A stretch of DNA of 23,133 nucleotides from Lachnospiraceae bacterium (lineage in GTDB: Bacteria > Bacillota > Clostridia > Lachnospirales > Lachnospiraceae): the NCBI GenBank assembly GCA_015258095.1, contig JABZIV010000031.1, positions 1 to 23,133 of the forward strand. The letters are read 5' to 3'. The notes below the pieces were generated by a model that did no database searches, had not been told where the DNA came from, and saw only the letters and a program-made list of their open reading frames with translations. A program made the translations under genes and the position numbers. Positions 15,794-21,821 of the stretch are shown one piece after another (position 1 is the stretch's first letter; each line of letters opens with the position of its first letter).

Positions 15794-16450
15794 TTACTCG
15801 TCTAACCAGTCTTCCGTATCCAGCCAATCCTTTGCTTCCAGCTTCTCTCCTTCTTTATGCATCTGCAATACAATATCCTGCACTTCTTTTTTACTATGCG
15901 GTACTTCTTTTTTAGCAAGCTGCACTTCTTTTTTAGCAAGCGGTACTTCTTTTTTACCATGCTGCAATTCTTTTATAGCAGGCTGCACCGTATACTCCTG
16001 CAAAGTTTTCCGTTTATCCGAAGAATGGTTCAAATTGGTCTCCGGCATTTCCGCCTTCTTCTCCGCAGTCCTGGATAAAGAAAGAATCTCTTCCAACTGT
16101 TCTTCGTATACTTTTCTTTCCTCCAACGCTTTCTCATAAGTAAAATAGGAGGAAAAGAGGAAAATCGCGAGAAAGATAACCAGACAAAGTAAATAAAGTA
16201 AAACCGTCTTTCTGCCGAGCTGCATCAAGAAAACAAAACTCATTTTCTGTAGTAAATCTTCCCCCTGCAAAAGGAAATACATCATAAAGAGAAGTAAAAA
16301 TATCGCCGTATAGCGAATGACACCTTGCAAAATACAGTTGGAAATAAAATCCTCCCTGTAAAACTTGGTAATGGCGACCGCCTCTTCTCCCTTATGCTTT
16401 TCAAATATTGCCAACTTCGTCATGGCAATGATCTTCTCTTTTTTAAACAT
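15794..16450 (-). CDS. Two-helix membrane protein with heptad-repeat tail, function unknown
   Basis: Uncharacterised protein of 218 residues. A short charged N-terminus (MTKLAIFEKHKGEEA, then ITKFYREDFIS) is followed by two membrane helices at about residues 43-62 and 80-102, then a cytoplasmic tail. The tail has a helical EER/EEQLEE stretch and then five 7-residue repeats (QPAIKEL, QHGKKEV, PLAKKEV, QLAKKEV, PHSKKEV), and ends with the acidic-aromatic repeat DWLDTEDWLDE. The ATG at 16450 shares one base with the upstream stop (TGATG) and has GAGAGGG 5 bases before it; an in-frame TTG one codon earlier is less likely. Function cannot be assigned. Confidence 0.8.
   Translation of the reverse strand: MFKKEKIIAMTKLAIFEKHKGEEAVAITKFYREDFISNCILQGVIRYTAIFLLLFMMYFLLQGEDLLQKMSFVFLMQLGRKTVLLYLLCLVIFLAIFLFSSYFTYEKALEERKVYEEQLEEILSLSRTAEKKAEMPETNLNHSSDKRKTLQEYTVQPAIKELQHGKKEVPLAKKEVQLAKKEVPHSKKEVQDIVLQMHKEGEKLEAKDWLDTEDWLDE
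15881..15985 (-). repeat. Five tandem 21-bp repeats within a coding region
   Basis: Five units of exactly 21 bp run without gaps (15881, 15902, 15923, 15944, 15965 as unit starts). Each encodes one heptad of the KKEV type. Units of two kinds alternate: CACTTCTTTTTT-type and TACTTCTTTTTT-type, giving Gln or Pro at the first heptad position. Because the unit is a multiple of three, copy number can change without breaking the frame. Confidence 0.9.
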
Positions 16451-17751
16451 CAATACCCTCTCGCACTTCTCGCGCGTTCAGCATAAGGAGAACTCGGGAA
16501 CTCTCCGACCACCGAGTCAAAGTTCTGGTTGGCTTCCGTCGTATTTCCCATGCTCTGCTGCAATCTGGCAAGCAGGAACAGATTCTCCGCTTCTCTTCGA
16601 ATCTTGACGCTCCAGGTAAAATACTGTAGTGCTTCATCCGTTTTACCCGCATTCCATGCGGCAGTTCCCATTTCCTGTAAGCGAAGATACACATTCCCTT
16701 CCATCTGTGACTTCACCGTATTCAACATATTCTGTAAGCTGCTGTCGGTAATCGAACTTTGATCGAGCTTCGTATAGGCTTCCGCCGCGGCAAGAATATC
16801 TCCGGTTGATAAAGCGTTATTGATGTTTACAAGACTCTGGTACTGTGCCATAAAGGAAGCGTTTTGATTCTCATAGCGATCCAGGTTTGCTTTGGCATCA
16901 TCATAGCTTTTCTGTAATTTGCTCTTCTCTGCCTCGACATTGCTCAGCTTCTGATTCGCCGCATCCAGCTTCTCCGTATACGCAATCAACTCCTGATTAT
17001 TTTTAGCGTTTGCACTGCGTATTCCTGCCGGAAGCATCAAAAGATAAAATACGAAAAGACCAATACCGGTACCAAGTAATAAAAGAAGAGAGACGGACCA
17101 CGGAGAAAGCTGCCTGATTTCCTGCGGCATCATAACATCATCATCCGTCATCTTACGGTGAGAAAAAACATTCTTTAACTTGCTCTGCTCAATCTCCGCC
17201 CTGCCGGTATTCTTCTTTACCAAATCCATGAGCACAAGGGCCTTCGGGTTATTTCTATCAATCTTTAAAACCAGGTAAAGACTCTTCCCCGCCTTAATCC
17301 AGTCTCCTCTATCCATATATAGAAGAGCCAGCAAAATATGTGCTTTCACATAGTTCGGACTGTCCGAAATCACCTGATTCAATTGGAAGACGGCAAGATC
17401 CTTATTGTTATGTTGCGCATAATCCAGCGCTTGATTGAAGCGCTTCACATTATCGGAGCAGATACGGAGAATGGCCGGCTTTCTTTGAATCTCATCCAGA
17501 TAATAATCCGCCGGATTCTCCTCCGGAAGCAGATTCATACTGATGACCCACTGCACCAGTGCATCCGCCACCTCACCCATTTCAAAGAATATAAGTCCCA
17601 GAAGATTTCTTGCTTCTCTTTGATACTTATCGTAATGCAACGCTTTTTTAAGAAGTTCCGCCGCACCGCTTAGATCCCGAAGTTTCGCCCTCTCGAGTCC
17701 TAAATTGTAATAGCAATTGGCTATTCGTTCGAGTGTGACGTCATATTTCAT
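16450..17751 (-). CDS. TPR-repeat membrane protein with central helix and coiled coil
   Basis: Protein of 433 residues, probably a scaffold. Residues 1-190 are TPR repeats (NCYYNLGLERAKLRDLSGAA, then LLGLIFFEMGEVADALVQW, then AHILLALLYMDRGDWIKAGK), probably cytoplasmic. One membrane helix lies at about 218-241, a coiled coil at 250-305 (ELIAYTEKLDAANQKLSNVE onward), and more TPR-like repeats to the C-terminus (GTAAWNAGKTDEALQYFTWS, and LFLLARLQQSMGNTTEA). The far C-terminal part is likely outside the membrane. The start overlaps the stop of a 50-codon gene (ATGA), and its own stop overlaps the next gene (TGATG). No catalytic motif was seen; the partner is unknown, though cotranscription with cdaAR suggests an envelope role. 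Confidence 0.85.
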   Translation of the reverse strand: MKYDVTLERIANCYYNLGLERAKLRDLSGAAELLKKALHYDKYQREARNLLGLIFFEMGEVADALVQWVISMNLLPEENPADYYLDEIQRKPAILRICSDNVKRFNQALDYAQHNNKDLAVFQLNQVISDSPNYVKAHILLALLYMDRGDWIKAGKSLYLVLKIDRNNPKALVLMDLVKKNTGRAEIEQSKLKNVFSHRKMTDDDVMMPQEIRQLSPWSVSLLLLLGTGIGLFVFYLLMLPAGIRSANAKNNQELIAYTEKLDAANQKLSNVEAEKSKLQKSYDDAKANLDRYENQNASFMAQYQSLVNINNALSTGDILAAAEAYTKLDQSSITDSSLQNMLNTVKSQMEGNVYLRLQEMGTAAWNAGKTDEALQYFTWSVKIRREAENLFLLARLQQSMGNTTEANQNFDSVVGEFPSSPYAERARSARGY

Positions 17752-17900
17752 TGGGCATTTCCCTTCTTCAAGGCATCTTCCAACAACTGTGTCATCAAGT
17801 CATTCATATCTGTAAGATCCACCTTCAGAATGGCGTCTTCTAACTGATCCACATCCAAACTTGGCTTGAATCTTTGAATTTCTTCTTCAAAGTCTATCAT
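17748..17900 (-). CDS. Small acidic protein of 50 residues, first gene of the cdaA-containing unit
   Basis: An ATG at 17900 preceded by AAAGGAGCGGT opens a 50-codon frame reading MIDFEEEIQRFKPSLDVDQL and onward to GNAQ, then TGA. The stop overlaps the start of the TPR gene as ATGA, typical of coupled translation. The protein is acidic and probably helical, with no membrane segment or known motif. The strong ribosome site, the exact overlap and the position at the head of a long operon make it a real gene despite its size. Clostridial genomes seem to have similar small genes before such TPR proteins, but I cannot verify that here. It may bind the cytoplasmic TPR domain. Confidence 0.75.
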   Translation of the reverse strand: MIDFEEEIQRFKPSLDVDQLEDAILKVDLTDMNDLMTQLLEDALKKGNAQ

Positions 17901-17961
17901 ACCGCTCCTTTTAATGAATATACCCTACCCTATTTATATATGAACAAACTGTGAAACTCTA

Positions 17962-17990
17962 TTGACTAGCTCTACGCTATCCGATAAACT
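17962..17990 (+). promoter_or_regulatory. Predicted promoter for the small multi-pass membrane protein gene
   Basis: TTGACT (17962-17967) is followed after exactly 17 bases by TAAACT (17985-17990), 5/6 and 4/6 matches to the sigma-A consensus. It would drive the rightward gene at 18073 with a leader of about 75 bases. In the same 172-bp divergent gap, the leftward operon should also have a promoter; TATATAAAT (around 17934-17942, minus strand) is the only -10-like element and lacks a good -35. Confidence 0.45.
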
Positions 17991-18072
17991 CCATAAATTA
18001 TTTACGGTTGCTGCACATCCATGAATTCTAGCATAAGTTATATAGGCATTCAAGCAAGGGAGAATGGGAAAT

Positions 18073-18573
18073 ATGGAAAGTTTTATTACGTTTTTTACGC
18101 AATTTTTAGGGAAACATCTATCAAAAGAAGGGGTTATCTTTCTGATTTCCGTTTTCCCCGTACTCGAATTAAGAGGTGGCTTAATCGCCGCCTCTCTCCT
18201 GAAGGTCCCCTTCTTAAAAGGACTCTTGATTTCCTTGATTGGGAACGTTCTTCCGATTCCCTTTGTCCTCCTGTTTTTTTCCAAAATAGTTACTTTACTG
18301 GAAAAGTTCTCTTATACAAAACCGCTGGCAGGATGGTTTCGAGAGAAGGTGGATAAAAATAAAAAAAATATAGAAAAATATGACTTTTGGGGACTTGCTC
18401 TCTTTGTCGGAATTCCTATCCCCGGAACCGGCGCATGGACCGGCGCAATGGTTGCCAGCCTTCTCAAAATGAATCGAAAAAAATCTATCCTTGCCATATT
18501 CCTCGGCATTCTACTTGCCAGTTTGATTATGTCCGTCCTAAGTTATGGAATCCTGGCAAAGGTAATGGCATAA
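18073..18573 (+). CDS. Small multidrug-export-type membrane protein (COG2426 family)
   Basis: Membrane protein of 166 residues resembling the family labelled 'putative small multidrug export protein'. It has about four hydrophobic segments, with the family-like FPVLELRGGLIAA near the start and the polar-loop motif GIPIPGTGAWTGA in the middle; this loop is rich in Pro and Gly and may re-enter the membrane. The family name is historical and transport of drugs is not proven. The ATG at 18073 is chosen because AGGGAG lies 10 bases upstream; the in-frame ATG at 18064 is only 1 base from that site. It stands alone, divergent from the cdaA unit and convergent with ulaF. Confidence 0.82.
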   Translation: MESFITFFTQFLGKHLSKEGVIFLISVFPVLELRGGLIAASLLKVPFLKGLLISLIGNVLPIPFVLLFFSKIVTLLEKFSYTKPLAGWFREKVDKNKKNIEKYDFWGLALFVGIPIPGTGAWTGAMVASLLKMNRKKSILAIFLGILLASLIMSVLSYGILAKVMA

Positions 18574-18623
18574 GTCCTTTTTAACCGCTAAACCTCGACA
18601 AATGTGATAGCCTGTGCCATTAC
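18562..18623. other. 9-bp inverted repeat spanning converging gene ends
   Basis: GTAATGGCA (18562-18570) and TGCCATTAC (18615-18623) are perfect inverted copies 44 bases apart, each covering the 3' end of one of two convergent genes. There is no T-run, so it is not a standard terminator. The pairing could end or protect both transcripts, or be chance. Confidence 0.35.
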
Positions 18624-19318
18624 TTCGTCTGCCCGTAATAGGCGTTTGCTCCATGCTTTCTGAAATAATGCTTGTCCTGCAATGCCTTCGGAGCGGGCTC
18701 CACATGCGGATTGATGGCTTCCGTTCGATAAGCCATCTTCGCCACTTCTTCCGTAACCACGGCATTGTGCACGGCTTCTTCCGCGTCCTTTCCCCAGGAA
18801 AATACGCCATGATACTGACAAAGTGCTGACGGAACAGCCAGCGGATCTTTCTGCATTCTTTCAAACTCCGAAACAATCAAACGTCCCGTATTAGTTTCAT
18901 AAGCTTCTTTGATTTCCTCTTCTGTAAGACAACGCAGACAGGGAATCTCTCCGTAAAAATAGTCGGCATGCGTAGTGCCGTAACAGGGAATGCTCCTTCC
19001 TGCCTGCGCCCAACTTGTAGCATAGGGAGAATGCGTATGCACGATTCCTCCTACATCTTTAAATTTTTTATAGATTTCGATATGGGTTTTCGTATCGGAG
19101 GAGGGATTCCACTTTCCCTCTATCTTATTGCCCTCCAAATCCATCACGACCATATCTTCCTTGGTCATACCGTCATAGCTGACTCCACTGGGTTTTATGA
19201 TAAAATAGCTGCTTTTTCTATCGATTGCACTGACATTTCCCCAGGTAAAAGTAACCAAGCCGTACTTTGGAAGCAAAATATTGGCTTCGTATACTTCTTT
19301 CTTTAACTCTTCGAGCAT
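18620..19318 (-). CDS. ulaF: L-ribulose-5-phosphate 4-epimerase (UlaF/AraD type)
   Basis: Zinc enzyme converting L-ribulose-5-phosphate to D-xylulose-5-phosphate, the last step of ascorbate breakdown before the pentose phosphate pathway. The 232 residues match the family length (AraD 231, UlaF 228). Metal and active-site residues are visible: Asp75 in SSDT, His94 and His96 in VHTHSPYA, Asp119 in THADY, His170 in QYHG, and a C-terminal YYGQ. The ATG has AGGAGG 6 bases upstream. AraD for arabinose and UlaF for ascorbate are nearly the same; the ula neighbours favour UlaF. It follows the beta-propeller-like gene by 79 bp. Confidence 0.93.
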   Translation of the reverse strand: MLEELKKEVYEANILLPKYGLVTFTWGNVSAIDRKSSYFIIKPSGVSYDGMTKEDMVVMDLEGNKIEGKWNPSSDTKTHIEIYKKFKDVGGIVHTHSPYATSWAQAGRSIPCYGTTHADYFYGEIPCLRCLTEEEIKEAYETNTGRLIVSEFERMQKDPLAVPSALCQYHGVFSWGKDAEEAVHNAVVTEEVAKMAYRTEAINPHVEPAPKALQDKHYFRKHGANAYYGQTK

Positions 19319-19397
19319 CCATAGCCTCCTCTATTCCTATAGCATTTTAAAATAACAGTATTTCTATCGACAGGAATTTCTTATTTATAGCACAGGC

Positions 19398-20459
19398 TCA
19401 GCTTATCGTATACATTGCGATTTCGTTTATCTCCCGGTTCGCCGCAATAACAATATCTTCTCCTGCAGCATTTTTAAAGTGCATTGCATTCGCACAACCG
19501 CTGTTTCGATCGAGAAAATCCGTTCTGTAATTTCCTTCTTTTTCATCCCAACGAATCAGAATCGTATCTCTGGTTCCCTTTCTCCAACCGACAATCCAAG
19601 CCGGCTTCCCCTGAATTTCACAGGGAAAAGTAGCATGAAGCATCTCCGTATCCGCCTCTTTTGCAGGATACTTCCACTGCGGTACATAATTTCCGTCCGC
19701 ATCCTCATGGTAAATCGTGAGAGAGTTTCCATGAAAGGGCGCAATACAGCCGAGCTCCATCTTTCCGTCCCCGTCAAAGTCCAAAAGAATCGAATCACTG
19801 GAAGGAAGAGAATGAATCCGTTTCACTTGCCATTCCGCCCCCAGTACCGCCGGAGGAACAAAGAGATACGTTCCCTCTTCACACGCTACGACTCCCGTTT
19901 CAAATCCCCCATCCTTCCACTTGGAAAAACCATGGTTTTTCAGCATTTCATCCTTAAGCAAAGTCAGCTCCAGATTCTTATCTCCATGAAATTGTGCCAA
20001 ATCTTTCGGAAGATGCGCACCGAAACAGGCGCCTTTTCTACTCCAGTCATCCTTAAAAGAATGTCCGGTCTTCAAGCAACATACCAGAAGATACCGTTCT
20101 CCTCCTCTTTCCAAAATCCCGAAACGATGGACGAAAGGAGCCTTGCACAAGGTAAAGGATTCCCATCCGCCTTTCTTCTTCGGCTCCACAAGAACAATTT
20201 CCGCGTCCAATCCGTCATTCGGAGAATAAAATCTTCTGGTAGCCAAAAAGATCCCATCCGTTCCCGGAACCTCCGCCATGGTCATAACCCCACCGGGGCC
20301 ATCCCAAACCTGTTCCATTAATTCACCGGACTCCCGAAATAAATAGCAGGGATCCTGCTTTTCCGCTGCCACCAAAAAGCAATGTTCTCCCCGGTAAGAA
20401 AGCTCCGCCAAAGAATAACACTTATTTAACTCTCCAATACGCTTTTTTTCCACCTTCAT
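19398..20459 (-). CDS. Uncharacterised cytoplasmic beta-propeller-like (FG-GAP/VCBS-type) protein
   Basis: Protein of 353 residues between ulaE and ulaF. It lacks a signal peptide or membrane segment and is rich in short strands separated by Gly/Asp turns (GGVMTMAEVPGTDGIFLATR, then GILERGGERYLLVCC, then SILLDFDGDGKMELGCI). DFDGDGKMELG at residues 227-237 is the calcium-loop-type motif of FG-GAP/VCBS propeller blades, which are usually extracellular. ATG 20459 has GGGAGAG 5 bases upstream and lies 22 bp after ulaE; an in-frame ATG at 20501 would overlap ulaE and has no ribosome site. By position it serves ascorbate or pentose metabolism, perhaps as a sugar lactonase, mutarotase or sensor, but no active site could be named. 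Confidence 0.8.
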   Translation of the reverse strand: MKVEKKRIGELNKCYSLAELSYRGEHCFLVAAEKQDPCYLFRESGELMEQVWDGPGGVMTMAEVPGTDGIFLATRRFYSPNDGLDAEIVLVEPKKKGGWESFTLCKAPFVHRFGILERGGERYLLVCCLKTGHSFKDDWSRKGACFGAHLPKDLAQFHGDKNLELTLLKDEMLKNHGFSKWKDGGFETGVVACEEGTYLFVPPAVLGAEWQVKRIHSLPSSDSILLDFDGDGKMELGCIAPFHGNSLTIYHEDADGNYVPQWKYPAKEADTEMLHATFPCEIQGKPAWIVGWRKGTRDTILIRWDEKEGNYRTDFLDRNSGCANAMHFKNAAGEDIVIAANREINEIAMYTIS

Positions 20460-20481
20460 CTTTTCTCTCCCGCTTACTTTT

Positions 20482-21330
20482 CTATCTTTCCGCCTGTCCA
20501 TCCAAAATGCCCCGCATCATCCGATTTGCAAAAAGAATATCTTCTTTCCAGCTTATTTTCCCGACATCCCACATCTCCGTTACATATCTTCTGATTCCCA
20601 AATCCCAGGCCTTCCGGATCACTGCGGGAAAGTCCACATGCCCCTTGGTAAAGGGAATTTCCCGGAACAGCCCGGGTAAGGTCTCTTTCAAATGAAGTGC
20701 AATCAGATGTCCTCTTCCCTTTTCCAGATCCTCTTCAACCGTGTTTCCGTAAGACAATGCCGCATTGGTCAGATTGCCCGCATCAGGATAGACCCCCAAA
20801 AAAGGACTGTCTATCTCGTGAACATAGTGCATCGCTTTCTCCGTTGTATTCATAAACTCCGTTTCCATGGTTTCAAAGCCGAGAAGAATCCCTCTTTCCG
20901 ATGCCATAGCAGAGGCTCTCCTCAGGTTCTCGCGAAACCGCCTGATTGTTTCTTCACTGCTCTCCTCATAGTAAACATCATATCCCGCGAGTTGAATGAT
21001 GCGTATCCCCAGATCATCCGCAAGACGGACCGCTTTCTCCATCATCTCCATGCTTCTTTCCCTCGTCCGCATGTCACCGGACCCAAAGGGATACTTTCTG
21101 TGTCCGGACAAGCACATACTCCTTATCGGTAAACCGCTGTCTTGCATACAACAAAGCATCTCTCTCCTTTCTCTGTCGGTCCAGTCCAGACGGGCAAGTC
21201 TCTCCTCCGTCTCATCAATACTGATTTCCAAATAATCATAACCGCATTCTCTTGCACACTCCAACTTTTCTTTCCAGCTCATCTCCTTCGGAATCGCCTT
21301 CTCATACAAGCCTATTGCATAGTTTTTCAT
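20482..21330 (-). CDS. ulaE: L-xylulose-5-phosphate 3-epimerase (L-ribulose-5-phosphate 3-epimerase)
   Basis: TIM-barrel enzyme interconverting L-xylulose-5-phosphate and L-ribulose-5-phosphate. The 282-residue length matches E. coli UlaE (284). Predicted metal ligands fall in order: Glu153 (GFETMET), Asp183 (YPDAGN), His213 (ALHLKE) and Glu252 (VTEMWD). MKNYAIGLYEKAIP at the start is typical of the family. ATG 21330 has AAAGGGGAAGT just upstream; a longer in-frame start at 21399 adds 23 residues with no ribosome site. It is the first leftward gene from the shared control region, with a TCGAACATATA element 51 bp upstream of its start. Confidence 0.94.
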   Translation of the reverse strand: MKNYAIGLYEKAIPKEMSWKEKLECARECGYDYLEISIDETEERLARLDWTDRERREMLCCMQDSGLPIRSMCLSGHRKYPFGSGDMRTRERSMEMMEKAVRLADDLGIRIIQLAGYDVYYEESSEETIRRFRENLRRASAMASERGILLGFETMETEFMNTTEKAMHYVHEIDSPFLGVYPDAGNLTNAALSYGNTVEEDLEKGRGHLIALHLKETLPGLFREIPFTKGHVDFPAVIRKAWDLGIRRYVTEMWDVGKISWKEDILFANRMMRGILDGQAER

Positions 21331-21380
21331 ACTTCCCCTTTCCGTCGCATCATTGTAATCAAAGAAATGGAATATATTAA

Positions 21381-21391
21381 TCGAACATATA
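21381..21391 (+). promoter_or_regulatory. Candidate operator, copy 1 (ulaE side)
   Basis: TCGAACATATA, 51 bp before the ulaE start. It is identical to the two copies near ulaG and in the same orientation on the plus strand. It lies just upstream of a TATATT box on the minus strand, where a bound repressor would block ulaE transcription. Assignment to the DeoR-type regulator is inferred from context. Confidence 0.55.
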
Positions 21392-21440
21392 ACAACCATA
21401 TATAGATTTTCTTTTGCATTTCTTTATTTAGATAAATTGA

Positions 21441-21460
21441 ATAATTTGACAACAAATTAT
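21441..21460. promoter_or_regulatory. Perfect 20-bp palindromic element
   Basis: ATAATTTG-ACAA-CAAATTAT has 8-bp perfect arms and a 4-base centre, inside a looser pair of arms (TAGATAAATT at 21429-21438, AATTATCTA at 21455-21463). The size and symmetry suit a dimeric regulator, distinct from the direct-repeat element. It is too AT-rich to be a strong terminator. Confidence 0.45.
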
Positions 21461-21666
21461 CTATTTCATTTTTCTGATTCTATATCATTAAACTCTATAT
21501 TTTCAAGCCATTTTAAAGATTTTTCTGTTTTTATAGTCAAAAAACATTTTCGTCAACCTGCACAATTACTATTTCATTTATTCACGTAATCGCTATTTTT
21601 ATGCAAGATTAACCCTTATTTTATGGCATTTTTCAATATTCGCATTTTGTCCTATAAAATCCATTT

Positions 21667-21697
21667 TCGAACATATAATTTTGCTTTCGAACATATA
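21667..21697 (+). promoter_or_regulatory. Candidate tandem operators, copies 2 and 3 (ulaG side)
   Basis: TCGAACATATA occurs at 21667-21677 and 21687-21697, start-to-start 20 bp, about two helical turns, so both face the same side of the DNA. Each is preceded by a short T-tract (TTTTCG, CTTTCG). The second overlaps the -35 region and spacer before the TATAAT at 21708. DeoR-family regulators often use repeated sites containing TTTCG-like cores, which fits repression of ulaG by the regulator encoded downstream in the same operon. Confidence 0.6.
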
Positions 21698-21707
21698 TTA
21701 GAATTTA

Positions 21708-21713
21708 TATAAT
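21708..21713 (+). promoter_or_regulatory. -10 box of the rightward ula promoter
   Basis: TATAAT matches the -10 consensus exactly. The position 17 bases upstream (TTTCGA, 21685-21690) is a poor -35 box and lies inside the third operator copy, as expected for a repressible or activator-dependent promoter. The leader to ulaG would be about 100 bases. Confidence 0.5.
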
Positions 21714-21821
21714 TGTTTTTATCTTCCCCTTATCTTATGATGAACACAGAAAATTATCTGTGCGCGTACGAAAACAAGACAAAATCTATATTTAATTTTT
21801 TTGAAACAGTTAGGAGGCTTT

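Larger units (their letters stand above)
21331..21821. promoter_or_regulatory. Divergent ula control region, 490 bp
   Basis: Strongly AT-rich gap between the divergent ulaE and ulaG starts. It holds three copies of TCGAACATATA, a 20-bp perfect palindrome and a TATAAT box, listed separately. No tRNA, riboswitch fold or convincing coding frame was seen. A 29-codon open frame from about 21623 has no ribosome site. The leftward promoter is unclear; TATATT (minus strand, 21376-21371) next to an operator copy is the best -10 candidate. Confidence 0.7.

Noticed and set aside
15881..15985. Regular repeats as a CRISPR array
   Set aside because: Units are gapless 21-bp coding repeats with no spacers, and there are no cas genes.
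19479..20321. 280-codon plus-strand open frame opposite the propeller-like gene
   Set aside because: Composition is rich in Arg, Ser, Pro and Ile with no motif. The minus-strand gene has a good ribosome site, operon spacing and a recognisable DFDGDG motif.
21600..21625. Possible CcpA (cre) site near TCACGTAATCGCTATTT
   Set aside because: Too few matches to the cre consensus on either strand, although Ser46 of HPr makes a cre site plausible somewhere.
21623..21712. 29-codon open frame in the ula control region
   Set aside because: It has no ribosome site, is built from AT-rich control DNA, and contains the operator repeats and the -10 box.
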